From JBCDBY01 sp039182715 (GTDB lineage: Bacteria > Planctomycetota > PLA2), in the NCBI GenBank assembly GCA_039182715.1, contig JBCDBY010000031.1, positions 1 through 22,576 of the forward strand: a stretch of DNA of 22,576 bases, given 5' to 3'. Positions 1-7,433 of this stretch are shown here, piece by piece. The notes beneath the pieces are model-generated. The model ran no database searches, had not been told where the DNA came from, and worked only from the letters and a program-made list of their open reading frames with translations. The position numbers and the translations under genes are program-made. The stretch's first letter is position 1, and each line of letters begins with the position of its first letter.

Positions 1-13
1 CAAGTTGGGGGGG

Positions 14-210
14 CGTCTACGACCTCGACAAGCCAGTGGCTTACTTGTCCGCCATAGCTCGCGCAGCGGGTGATGGTGGGACTGCTCGACTCCGGGGCAT
101 GTTCTGCCGAGGCTGCGGGTCGTCTACGATCTCAACGGCCAATCGGCCTACTTGTCCGCCATAGGCTCGCGCAGCGGGCCTGCCGCGCCATAGCCCGCGC
201 AGCGGGCGGC
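14..210. repeat. Imperfect direct repeat, about 57 bp, two copies plus a partial third
   Basis: Copy 1 (14-70) and copy 2 (121-178) begin with CGTCTACGA and both carry CTTGTCCGCCATAG followed by CTCGCGCAGCGGG. A third partial copy (187-206) keeps GCCATAGC then CCGCGCAGCGGG and forms a perfect hairpin, GCCCGC-GCA-GCGGGC, at 193-207. The short shared core looks like a dispersed palindromic (REP-like) element. In one frame the two full copies could read V-Y-D-L-(D/N)-x4-A-Y-L-S-A-I, so decayed coding sequence is an alternative. Confidence 0.55.
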
Positions 211-227
211 GGCGGGCGGCGGCGGGG
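203..227. repeat. G-rich tandem repeat CGGGCGGCGG
   Basis: Two exact copies of the 10-mer CGGGCGGCGG (203-212 and 213-222) are followed by CGGGG. Closely spaced G runs on the plus strand could in principle form a two-layer quadruplex. It lies right after the third partial copy of the long repeat. Confidence 0.5.
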
Positions 228-260
228 TTCACAGGTGGTGAACTTGGGCGGCGGAATTGA

Positions 261-298
261 CGTTTCGTGTGGAATGCGGGTCAACCCTGCACGAAACG
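261..298. promoter_or_regulatory. Perfect 9-bp inverted repeat upstream of the DUF4388-like gene
   Basis: CGTTTCGTG (261-269) and CACGAAACG (290-298) are exact reverse complements separated by 20 nt, with GGG-TCAA-CCC nested at 278-287. It lies 57 bp before the start codon. It could be an operator for a dimeric regulator, an mRNA hairpin, or the terminator of a gene to the left. No T-run follows on the plus strand, which argues against the last option. Confidence 0.35.
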
Positions 299-355
299 CG
301 ACCGATACGAATATAGGGAAACCTCGGGCCAGACAGGTCGGCTCGAAGGAGAACC

Positions 356-838
356 ATGCCTGATTTCGCGGAATCGCTACAAGAGTCGATCCCGGTGGTC
401 ATGCGCGCGCTCGCGCAGGCCTCCAACAGCGGCGTGCTGCGCGTACGCGGCAAGGACGCCGAGGCGGAGTTCATGTTCTACCGCGGCAACATCCTCTGGG
501 CGCGCCGCAGCGACGGCAAGCGGCTCGGCGAAGTGCTCGAGGAGCGAGGCGCGATCACGAGCGAACAGCTCGCCAGCGCCCTCGCCGTCCAGAAGCGCAA
601 GAAGAAGCGTCAGCCCTTCGCGACCATCCTCGTCGAGCTCGGACTCGTCGATCGCCAGGTGGTCTCGACCGAACTCGGCGTGCAGGCGCTCGACGTGATG
701 CGCGAGATCTTCGCCTGGGGCAGCGGCGAGTACACCTTCGAGAAGGTCGCGGTCAAGGACGGCGCCACGCCGACCTTCGCGCTGCCCAGCACCAGCTCCG
801 TGGACGAGCTGCTCAAAGGCGCCGGCATCACGGAATAG
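356..838 (+). CDS. DUF4388 (PatA N-terminal-like) domain protein
   Basis: This 160-residue protein resembles the DUF4388 family, a small alpha/beta domain often found with response regulators, TPR proteins and roadblock proteins. Residues 1-50 give the typical opening, with the G-V-L-R-V strand at 26-30 and FYRGNILWA at 41-49. Residues 57-110 contain RLGEVLEERGAITSEQL, which resembles the MshEN/GspE N-terminal helical motif, followed by the repeat-like ILVELGLVDRQVV. The end (120-131) has the W-G-S-G-E-Y-T-F strand usual for DUF4388. There is no signal peptide, so it is probably cytoplasmic. The start is fixed by AAGGAG at 346-351, 4 nt before ATG. Its last 11 bp overlap the end of the convergent T2SF/GspE-like gene. 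Regulatory scaffolding is likely; its partner is unknown. Confidence 0.8.
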   Translation: MPDFAESLQESIPVVMRALAQASNSGVLRVRGKDAEAEFMFYRGNILWARRSDGKRLGEVLEERGAITSEQLASALAVQKRKKKRQPFATILVELGLVDRQVVSTELGVQALDVMREIFAWGSGEYTFEKVAVKDGATPTFALPSTSSVDELLKGAGITE

Positions 839-1730
839 TGACGAAGGTCGCGTGCGGGTAGGGCTCGAGCCCCGTCGTCGCGAACACCACGCGGACCCCG
901 CCGTCCGCGAGCATATCCATCGCCTTCTCGTCGTCCGGCGTCACCGTGCGTACCACCACAAGGTCGGGATCGAGTGAGATCGCGTCCTGGACCCGCCTCA
1001 CCGACAACGCCTCCGGCACGGGCAGGTCGATCGCCACGCGCACGCCCTCGAACTCGCGCAGCACACCGCGCAAACACGCATCAAAGTCGGCGTGACGCTC
1101 CCCCTGGTAGCCGACCAGGCAGCGATCGCTCCGAAGGTGCTTCCACACCCGCTTGGACACCGGCTCCGGCGTACCCGAAAGGCGAATGACCACGTGCCCG
1201 TCCGCCGACGCGACGCGGATGAGCCGGTCCTCCCACAGGAACGCCCCGCGCGGCCCGGCGCGCTGCCGGATCGCGGCCACCGCACCCTGCGGCCAACTCT
1301 CCTCGATCTCCTCGAGCCCGTCGGGCGTCCGCCGACGGATGATGCCGTTGCCGTAGACGTGCAGGACCGGCGCGTCGCCGGCAAGCAGGAGCAGCGCCTC
1401 CGCCGCCTCCGGATCCGCCTCGACCGACTCGAAGACGCCGCCCTCCAACCCGTCGGCCGCGTTGCGTGCCGCCGCGCTCAGCTCGCCGCGGTGCTCGCCG
1501 GTTCGAATGACCGCGATGACCTCGGAGCTGAAGCAGTGCGGCCGCGCCGCCAGCGCATCGGCCAGCGCGGTCCCGCGGTAGATGTCGTCGACCACCTCCC
1601 CCACCGCTTCGTGCAGGGTGCCCCCCACTTCGGCGCGCGCCAGCTCCAGCGCCTCGGCCAGCGAAACGCCGGCGTCATAAAGATGCGCGAACTTGCGCAG
1701 AAAGAGGATCTGGCTGCGGGTCTCGTCCAT
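828..1730 (-). CDS. Hybrid of a T2SF (GspF/PilC) domain and a degenerate GspE-like region
   Basis: This 300-residue protein combines pieces of two type II secretion/type IV pilus proteins. Residues 8-95 match the cytoplasmic T2SF domain of GspF/PilC: FLRKFAHLYDAGVSLAEALE, then G-T-A-L-A-D-A-L, then the V-I-R-T-G-E-x3-G-E-L end. The membrane segments of real GspF proteins are missing. Residues 120-186 resemble the GspE middle domain (VLHVYGNG, RRRTPDGLEEIE, DGHVVIRLSG). Residues 250-287 resemble the GspE Walker B/His-box stretch, as ISLDPDLVVVRTVTPDDEKA and then VVFATTG. No Walker A GxxxxGK(S/T) motif exists, so ATPase activity is unlikely. The start was set at 1730 because GGGAG lies 5 nt upstream; a longer frame runs upstream into the divergent ABC gene. 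It is probably a soluble adaptor or assembly factor. Confidence 0.7.
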   Translation of the reverse strand: MDETRSQILFLRKFAHLYDAGVSLAEALELARAEVGGTLHEAVGEVVDDIYRGTALADALAARPHCFSSEVIAVIRTGEHRGELSAAARNAADGLEGGVFESVEADPEAAEALLLLAGDAPVLHVYGNGIIRRRTPDGLEEIEESWPQGAVAAIRQRAGPRGAFLWEDRLIRVASADGHVVIRLSGTPEPVSKRVWKHLRSDRCLVGYQGERHADFDACLRGVLREFEGVRVAIDLPVPEALSVRRVQDAISLDPDLVVVRTVTPDDEKAMDMLADGGVRVVFATTGLEPYPHATFVTIP

Positions 1731-1746
1731 CGGTGCTCCCGAACGA

Positions 1747-1752
1747 TAAACT
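1747..1752 (+). promoter_or_regulatory. Candidate -10 element (TAAACT) for the ABC operon
   Basis: TAAACT lies 9 nt before the ATG at 1762, in a 31-bp gap between divergent genes. Transcription would start 2-3 nt before the ATG, giving an almost leaderless mRNA. No clear -35 hexamer is seen. The same hexamer precedes the GH26 gene. Confidence 0.35.
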
Positions 1753-1761
1753 CTACGGCGC

Positions 1762-2643
1762 ATGACGACGTCGGCGGTCCACTGCGAGGGACTCATCAAG
1801 CGCTACGGACCGCACGAAGCGCTGCGAGGGCTCGACCTGGAAGTCCCGAAGGGCGCGCTCTTCGGCTTTCTGGGCCCGAATGGCGCCGGCAAGTCGACGA
1901 CCCTCCGCATTCTCGCCGGGCTCGTCCGCGCGCAGGGCGGCCACGCCTCGATCTTCGGCTGGTCGGTCCTGTCCCACACGAAGGCGACGGCGCGCGCCGC
2001 CTTCCTCATCGAGAACGCCATTTTCCCCGCGCATCTCACCGCCTGGCAGGTCATCCGGCGCACCGCCCGCTACATGGGGGTCGAGCCCGACGAGGCGGTG
2101 CTCGCGCGCGTGGGCATGGACCATGCGCGCGACCGGCGCACCGGCGGCTACTCGCACGGCATGAAGCAGCGCCTCGGCCTCGCCTGCGCGCTCGTTGGCG
2201 AGCCCGACCTGCTCGTGCTGGATGAGCCGCAGAACGGTCTCGACCCCGCCGGCCTGCAGATGATCCGCAGCGTCCTGCGCGAGGAGCACGAGCGTGGCGC
2301 GACCGTGCTCGTCTCGGTGCACCGACTGGCGGAAGTCGAGGGCCTCTGCACCCACGCCGGCCTGATCGTGCAGGGGCGCTGCGTGCGGCAGGGCACCGTC
2401 GCGCACCTGCTCGGCGAGGACACGCCTCGCTTCCGGCTGCGCACGAACGACGATGCGCGCGCCGCCACCCTGCTGACCGCCTTCGCGCCGGAAGCGCGCG
2501 ACGACGGACTGCGGCTCGAAGGCGGCGAGGCGCGCGCGGCGGAAGCGGCCGCCGCGTGTCACGCCGCCGGCCTGCAGGTGTTCGAACTGGCGCCCGTCCG
2601 GCGCACGCTCGACGAGCTCTACCTCAGCGCGGTGGAAGCATGA
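1762..2643 (+). CDS. ABC transporter ATP-binding protein (CcmA/NatA/BcrA type)
   Basis: This is a 293-residue cytoplasmic ATPase subunit that should power the permease encoded next to it. The order of motifs is complete: Walker A GPNGAGKST (38-46), signature YSHGMKQRLG (130-139), Walker B LLVLDEP (150-156), D-loop NGLD (158-161) and H-loop His187. At the Q-loop position the sequence is FLIENAIFPAHLT, with Glu84 instead of Gln. This is the pattern of the BcrA/LanF-type exporters involved in peptide immunity. The C-terminal 70 residues are a family-typical accessory extension. Its stop overlaps the permease start by ATGA, so translational coupling is likely. The substrate cannot be read from sequence; peptide or toxin export and envelope maintenance are both possible. 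Confidence 0.93.
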   Translation: MTTSAVHCEGLIKRYGPHEALRGLDLEVPKGALFGFLGPNGAGKSTTLRILAGLVRAQGGHASIFGWSVLSHTKATARAAFLIENAIFPAHLTAWQVIRRTARYMGVEPDEAVLARVGMDHARDRRTGGYSHGMKQRLGLACALVGEPDLLVLDEPQNGLDPAGLQMIRSVLREEHERGATVLVSVHRLAEVEGLCTHAGLIVQGRCVRQGTVAHLLGEDTPRFRLRTNDDARAATLLTAFAPEARDDGLRLEGGEARAAEAAAACHAAGLQVFELAPVRRTLDELYLSAVEA

Positions 2644-3482
2644 AGGGCTTCGTCGCCTGCTTCCTCGCCGAGCTCGGCGATCTCACCCGCATGCCGCTCG
2701 TCTGGCTCGCCGCGCTCGGCACGGTAGCCACGGCGGTCGTGGTCGGCCTCGGCCCCGCGGGCGACGCGGCCAACGGCTGGCTTGTCTACGAGGCTGCTCT
2801 GTCGGCCAGCGCGCAGGCGGCCGGCTTCTTCCTGCTTGGCATTGCCGCGATGGCCATCGCCTCCGATCGCACGCGCGGCACCATTCGCTGGATCCTGCCG
2901 CGCCCGCTGACGCGCCGCGGTTATGTCCTCGGCAAGGCGAGCGCGATCCTGCTGCTGACGGCCGACCTGCTGCTGCTTTCCGCGATCAGCTCGTACCTCG
3001 TGGCGCAGCCCAAGGGGTTCGGCGACGTTGTCGCCATGGAGCAGACCGAGGTGGTGACCGAGGGGTTCGACTTCGTCGAGGAGGAGATCGTGCCCGAAGA
3101 GTTCAAGGCGGACGCCATGCGCGGGCGCGCGTGGAGCGCGACGCTGCGCCTGCTGCCCGCGCTGCTGCTGCTCGCCGGGCTCGGCCTGCTGGTCTCCGCG
3201 CTGCTGCGCTCCGCCGCGGGCGCCGTCATCGCCGCCATCGGGGTCGCGTTGCCGATGCACTTCCTGCCGGAGCTGTTCGGCCTCTCGGAGAAGACCGCGC
3301 GCATCTTTCCGCAACACGCCGCGCGGGCCGCCCTCGAGCAGCTGCACGAGTACGGCATGCGCCACTCGGGCCTGCAGTGGCCGGAGTACACTGGAACCAC
3401 CGGTGTGGTCGCGGCCTGCTTCGCCGTCGGACTCCCCGCGATCGCGGCCCTCGTGTTCTCCCGACTCGACATCACAGACTAG
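2640..3482 (+). CDS. ABC-2 family transporter permease
   Basis: This 280-residue integral membrane protein has about six predicted hydrophobic segments, near residues 19-38, 57-75, 99-122, 170-190, 193-210 and 254-274. The stretch DRTRGTIRWILPRPLTRRGY (76-95), followed by VLGK, is the cytoplasmic coupling motif of ABC-2/NosY-like permeases. A 48-residue acidic soluble loop (123-170) sits between segments 3 and 4, likely on the outer face. The start at 2640 is chosen because ATG overlaps the TGA of the ATPase gene and the protein opens with a short cytoplasmic N-terminus. An upstream in-frame ATG at 2556 lies inside the ATPase gene and is less likely. It should form a 2+2 exporter with the ATPase, substrate unknown. 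Confidence 0.9.
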   Translation: MKGFVACFLAELGDLTRMPLVWLAALGTVATAVVVGLGPAGDAANGWLVYEAALSASAQAAGFFLLGIAAMAIASDRTRGTIRWILPRPLTRRGYVLGKASAILLLTADLLLLSAISSYLVAQPKGFGDVVAMEQTEVVTEGFDFVEEEIVPEEFKADAMRGRAWSATLRLLPALLLLAGLGLLVSALLRSAAGAVIAAIGVALPMHFLPELFGLSEKTARIFPQHAARAALEQLHEYGMRHSGLQWPEYTGTTGVVAACFAVGLPAIAALVFSRLDITD

Positions 3483-3487
3483 CTTCG

Positions 3488-4690
3488 ATGATTCCGCTGC
3501 TGCTCTTCGCCGGCCTCGTGCTGCAGGAGATCCCGCTCGACGATCCGGTCGTCGCGGCGCAGGTGGCCGATGTGGACGCCGACGGCACGGAGGAAATCGT
3601 CGCCGTCACGAAGAAGCACCTCGTGGTGCTCCGCAACGGCAAGGAGATCGCCCGCCACGACGCCCCGCCCGTCACGATCGTCGGCAAGGGGCTGATGATC
3701 CTCGGCACGCGCGAGAACCTCGCGTCGGCCGGCCTGCCGCAGCCTCTCGTCGGCTCGCTCGGGCGCGGCGATCCCGTGCTGTTGCGTTCGCCCGGCGATC
3801 TCGACGGAGACGGGCGGGACGATCCGATCTACGCTACGCAAAGCGAGCTGTTCACGCCCGAGCGGCGCTTCCCCATGGCGCCGCAGGCATCGCTCGAAAT
3901 CCGGGGCCGCGAGGCGTTCGCCGTGCAGTACTCGTTGCCGGTTCCGGTCGTCGGCGGCTGGTCCGGGCGCGGCCGCGAAGTCGTGCTGTACGACGACAGC
4001 ACGGTCCGCGCGCTCGCCCGCACGGGCACGGTCCGCACGCTCGAGCTCCCGCTGCGCGACCTCGCCAAGTCGGCCGAGGGCATCCGGCAGAATGCGGTCT
4101 TCATCGAGGACCTCGACGGGGACGGGCGGCTCGACCTGCTCCTGGTCATGGCAAAGGGCGAGATGCGCGTGTTCGCCGACTTCCAGGTGACGGTCTGGTT
4201 CTTTCGGGGCGGCCGCATCTACGACGAGAAGCGCAAGGGCTTCTTCCGGCCCGCCACGGTCATCAAGGTGCCCGGCGCGCTGCTCGGCGCACGCCTTCTC
4301 GACGCGGACGGTGACGGCGACAAGGACTTCATGCTGGCGACGATGAGCACGTCGATGCTGAGCGTGCCGACCGGCCAGTACCAGCTCTTCCGCTGCGAGA
4401 AGGGCGTGCTCGCGCGCCAGCCGACCTGGAAGCACGAAGGCGTGGTACCGCTCGAGAACCTGCGGCGCGAGCCGAAGCCGCCGGCCGCCATGCTCCCCGA
4501 CCTTGACGGCGACGGCCGACCCGAACTGGTGGTGCGCGGGGAGCGCACGACGCTCTTCCGCGGCAACGCGAAGGGCGGCTTCGACCGCGTCGGCGCGAAG
4601 AGCACCAAGGCGCAGCAACCGGTGATCGGCCGCACGCGCGCGGTCTTCATCACCGAAAAGGGCGTGTTGATCGCACGCGGAACGAAGTGA
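3488..4690 (+). CDS. Exported FG-GAP/VCBS repeat protein, first of a pair
   Basis: This 400-residue protein begins with a short hydrophobic segment (residues 2-12) that looks like a weak signal peptide or anchor. Five acidic calcium-binding-like loops follow: DVDADGTEE (28-36), DLDGDGRDD (104-112), DLDGDGRLD (208-216), DADGDGDKD (272-280) and DLDGDGRPE (338-346). Each leads into a beta strand, the pattern of an FG-GAP beta-propeller like that of integrin alpha subunits. The protein therefore most likely folds outside the cytoplasm and binds a partner or polysaccharide. It starts 5 bp after the permease stop with no clear Shine-Dalgarno sequence. Its stop overlaps the GTG start of the next FG-GAP gene. 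The role is unknown; no catalytic motif is visible. Confidence 0.82.
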   Translation: MIPLLLFAGLVLQEIPLDDPVVAAQVADVDADGTEEIVAVTKKHLVVLRNGKEIARHDAPPVTIVGKGLMILGTRENLASAGLPQPLVGSLGRGDPVLLRSPGDLDGDGRDDPIYATQSELFTPERRFPMAPQASLEIRGREAFAVQYSLPVPVVGGWSGRGREVVLYDDSTVRALARTGTVRTLELPLRDLAKSAEGIRQNAVFIEDLDGDGRLDLLLVMAKGEMRVFADFQVTVWFFRGGRIYDEKRKGFFRPATVIKVPGALLGARLLDADGDGDKDFMLATMSTSMLSVPTGQYQLFRCEKGVLARQPTWKHEGVVPLENLRREPKPPAAMLPDLDGDGRPELVVRGERTTLFRGNAKGGFDRVGAKSTKAQQPVIGRTRAVFITEKGVLIARGTK

Positions 4691-6087
4691 GAGCTCTTGC
4701 CCTTCTGCTGCTCGCGACGACCGCGGGCGCCGCCGAGTTCGAGCGCGTCACGCTGCAGTGCCCGCCGTCGATCGACTATCGCGTGCAGCGCGACCTCACC
4801 GGCGACGGGCGCACCGACCTGCTGCTGATCTCCGCGCGCGAGGCCTGGCTGTGGCGTGGACGCGCCGCCGGCATGCCCGCGCGGCCCGATGTGAAAATCA
4901 CGCTGCCCGCGGGCGCCACGCTCTTCGACTGCGGGCCCGCGCGCGCGGGCGAAGGGCAGGAGCTGATCGTCCGGACGCACGAGGCGTACTGGGCGGTGCC
5001 CTGGAACGGCGCGCCGGTGCGCCTGCCGATGGCATCCGGACCCGGCATGCCGATGCGTACACGCAACGTGCTGTGGCGCGGCTTCTTCCGCGACTTCGAT
5101 CTCGACCGGCGGCCCGACTTCATCGACGTGTCGCTGGCCGGCTATCACATCCGGTACGCCGCCGGCGACGAGCAGACGCTGCCCGCGGTCGTGACCGAGA
5201 CGTCGCGGCCGGGTGGTCCGGCGCTGACCGCACGGCGCGTGCAGAGATACGCGATCGGCGCGTGGACCGACGGCAACTTCAATGGCGACCTGCGCCCCGA
5301 CTTCGCAGTCGAGACGCCGGAGGGGCTGCGCGTCTACGCCGGCGACGCGAAGGGGCGCTTCTCGCCCAAGCGTTTCGAGGAGATCGCGCTGCCGGCCGCG
5401 AAGGATTCGGAGGTCACCTATCGCGATCTCAACGTGGACGGCCAGACCGACGTGCTCGCGGTGCAGCGCCGGGAAGGGCGTGCCACCGTCCTGATCGGCG
5501 ATCCGAAGCAGGGGCTGCGCCGCCCGTTCAAGTTCGAGCTCGTCGTGCCGGGCGGCCTGCGCCCGCCGATCCTGGCGGATCTCAATCGCGACGGTCGCCC
5601 CGATCTCGCGCTACCGTACGTGCCGAAGCCGAACTTCCGCGACGTCGTGCGAGTGGTGGCGCGCGCCGAGTTCGTCGTGAAGGTGCCGGTCTTCCTGAAC
5701 GGCGGCGGGCGGCGCCCGTTCGCGGCGACGGCCGACGCGCTGCTGGACCTGCCGGTGCGCGTGCGGATGGGCACCGACCCGACCGGGCGGCTCAAGCTGA
5801 GCGGGCTGATCATCGTCGAATACGGCGGGGATCTCGACGGCGACGGCCGCAACGACCTCGTGGTCACGGAGAAAACCGACAAGCTGGCGATCTATCGCGG
5901 GGTGGCGAAATCGGTCTTCCGCGAGGATGTCTGGGCGCATATCGCGATTCCCGACTGCGCGCCGTTCAGCTCCGTGCAGTCCGCCGCCGCGGATCTCAAC
6001 GGGGACGCGCGCTCGGATATGATCTTGCACTACCGGGGCGGCGGCCGCCGTCCGGACCAGGTGCATGTGCTCCTGAGCCGGAAGTAG
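4687..6087 (+). CDS. Exported FG-GAP/VCBS repeat protein, second of a pair
   Basis: This 466-residue protein starts at a GTG that shares bases with the upstream TGA (GTGA), so the two FG-GAP proteins are probably made together. Residues 1-16 form a clear signal peptide ending in AGAA. Seven D-x-D/N-x-D-G loops are spread through the chain: DLTGDGRTD (36), DFDLDRRPD (136), NFNGDLRPD (197), DLNVDGQTD (247), DLNRDGRPD (298), DLDGDGRND (382) and DLNGDARSD (436). Seven units suit a single seven-bladed propeller. It is not a close copy of its neighbour outside the loops. It precedes the gspK-like gene by 26 bp, so an envelope role linked to the ABC exporter or pseudopilin is possible but unproven. 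Confidence 0.85.
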   Translation: MRALALLLLATTAGAAEFERVTLQCPPSIDYRVQRDLTGDGRTDLLLISAREAWLWRGRAAGMPARPDVKITLPAGATLFDCGPARAGEGQELIVRTHEAYWAVPWNGAPVRLPMASGPGMPMRTRNVLWRGFFRDFDLDRRPDFIDVSLAGYHIRYAAGDEQTLPAVVTETSRPGGPALTARRVQRYAIGAWTDGNFNGDLRPDFAVETPEGLRVYAGDAKGRFSPKRFEEIALPAAKDSEVTYRDLNVDGQTDVLAVQRREGRATVLIGDPKQGLRRPFKFELVVPGGLRPPILADLNRDGRPDLALPYVPKPNFRDVVRVVARAEFVVKVPVFLNGGGRRPFAATADALLDLPVRVRMGTDPTGRLKLSGLIIVEYGGDLDGDGRNDLVVTEKTDKLAIYRGVAKSVFREDVWAHIAIPDCAPFSSVQSAAADLNGDARSDMILHYRGGGRRPDQVHVLLSRK

Positions 6088-6113
6088 GCCGCACCTCGCG
6101 TCGTCCAAACGTC

Positions 6114-7361
6114 ATGCCCCCCCGTCGTCAAGAACGAGGCATCGCCCTCATCCTGGTCCTGATCGTGCTGCCGCTGGTCGCCATCATCATGGTGCAGCTG
6201 CAGTTCGAAACGACCATCGGGCAGCAGCTCGCGGCGAACGTGCTGGCCAATCAGCAGTTCAAGTACGCGATCGACGCGCGCGTGCGGCAGATCCGGCTGC
6301 GGTTGGCGCGCGACCTGAAGAACGACAACGAGGGCGCGCAGTCGCAGGGCGCCTATGACCACGCCAGCGACGACTGGGGCCCCGACTGGGAGCAGGGCGG
6401 CACCGCCGTCATGGTCACCAAGGGCGACGCGGAAAAGGGCGACGACATCACGCTCTACACCGAGGTGATCGACGAGCAGTCGAAATTCAACATCAACCTG
6501 CTGCGTCACACCGATCCGCGGCGACGCGCCCGCGCGACGGAGATGTTCCGCGCGCTGCTCGACCTCTTCCGCGACGCTCGCTACGGCGACTTCGAGGATA
6601 GCGAGTGGGACGTGCGCGAGGACGAGGCGCAGCAGATCGTCGAGGCGGTGCTCAAGTTCCTCGAGGGCGAGACCCGCGACGAGCGCGTGCGCGGCGGCGA
6701 GATCCCCGCCCCGAGCAACGAGCTGCGCCAGAACGTCTACACGGTGCAGGACCTGCTCTTCTCCCACGAGCTCTTCGCCGAAAAGCGGCTGCTCGAGACG
6801 TTCACCGACATGGAGACGGGGCAGCGCATGCCGAGCCTCGGCGAATACCTGACCGTGTACGGCAGCGGGCAGATCAACATCAACACCGCGCCGATCGCGG
6901 TGCTGCGCTCCGTCTTCCGCAGCGAGGAGGGGCGCGCCGACGTCGCGAAGCAGATGTTCAACGGGCGTGGCGGGTTCCTCGATACCGACGAGGACGAGGA
7001 GAACCGGCAGGCGCTCGAGGAAGAGCGCGAGCAGCTGCGCCAGGACGGCGACGAGGACGGGCTGGAGGAGACGATCAGCCTCTACACGTCGGTCAACGAC
7101 CTCATCCAGAACGTCGACGGCTTCCGCGACCAGGGTTTCATCCGGCGCGAGGAGCTCGACCTGGCGCGCGACTTCACCGTGCGTTCGAACGTCTTCCGCG
7201 TGCGCGTCTCCGCGCGGCGGCAGAACTTCGTCCGGCAGCAGGTCGTGGTGCTGGAGCGTCACGTGAACGGCACGCGCACCTGGGCGACCGAGGTGCGCGC
7301 GATCACGGTCGCGGAGCTTCCCCAGACCCAGGGCGAAGAAGCCCCCACGCTCGACGAGTAG
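6114..7361 (+). CDS. gspK: GspK-like type II secretion minor pseudopilin
   Basis: GspK is the large minor pseudopilin thought to cap the type II secretion pseudopilus. The N-terminus is a type III (prepilin) signal: positive residues 4-8, Gly9, then the hydrophobic helix IALILVLIVLPLVAII (10-25). Mature position 5 is Leu14 rather than Glu, which is the exception typical of GspK. Residues 119-130 (IDEQSKFNINLL) and 248-268 (GSGQININTAPIAVL) are hallmark GspK motifs around its SAM-like helical domain. Length 415 is somewhat above the usual size; the acidic stretch near 287-315 is probably a local insertion. No other gsp genes are seen apart from the T2SF/GspE hybrid. Cleavage would need a prepilin peptidase encoded elsewhere. 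Confidence 0.88.
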   Translation: MPPRRQERGIALILVLIVLPLVAIIMVQLQFETTIGQQLAANVLANQQFKYAIDARVRQIRLRLARDLKNDNEGAQSQGAYDHASDDWGPDWEQGGTAVMVTKGDAEKGDDITLYTEVIDEQSKFNINLLRHTDPRRRARATEMFRALLDLFRDARYGDFEDSEWDVREDEAQQIVEAVLKFLEGETRDERVRGGEIPAPSNELRQNVYTVQDLLFSHELFAEKRLLETFTDMETGQRMPSLGEYLTVYGSGQININTAPIAVLRSVFRSEEGRADVAKQMFNGRGGFLDTDEDEENRQALEEEREQLRQDGDEDGLEETISLYTSVNDLIQNVDGFRDQGFIRREELDLARDFTVRSNVFRVRVSARRQNFVRQQVVVLERHVNGTRTWATEVRAITVAELPQTQGEEAPTLDE

Positions 7362-7362
7362 G

Positions 7363-7425
7363 GTCCTGTAAAGGACGCCGATTGCGGTCTCAATTCAGGA
7401 CGTCGGTCCTGCCGATAGAGACTGC
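7363..7425 (+). promoter_or_regulatory. Structured leader with alternating GTCCT/AGGAC elements
   Basis: The 72-bp gap before the HU-fusion gene contains GTCCT-GTAA-AGGAC (7363-7376) and AGGAC-GTCG-GTCCT (7397-7410). The second hairpin is enclosed by an 8-bp stem with one G-U pair: GCGGTCTC (7384-7391) with GAGACTGC (7418-7425). The two 5-mers can also pair in swapped combinations, which would give alternative folds. The structure ends 8 nt before the ATG, so it could affect ribosome access or act as terminator/antiterminator. A protein operator made of four half-sites is the other reading. Confidence 0.45.
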
Positions 7426-7433
7426 GGATCGTC

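Larger units (their letters stand above)
1..355. other. Gene-free left edge with repeats and a leader
   Basis: I see no convincing gene here; the open frames are short, low in complexity and unlike the codon pattern of the neighbours. The stretch holds two imperfect copies of a 57-58 bp repeat, a third partial copy, a G-rich tract at 203-227 and a perfect 9-bp inverted repeat at 261-298. It ends in the ribosome binding site of the DUF4388-like gene. An AT-rich patch at 305-317 is the only obvious place for a -10 element (TACGAA at 306-311 or TATAGG at 312-317), but no clear -35 is present. Confidence 0.6.

Noticed and set aside
3479..4618. Minus-strand frame opposite the first FG-GAP gene
   Set aside because: It is an antisense shadow; the repeated acidic DxDGDG loops belong to the plus strand.
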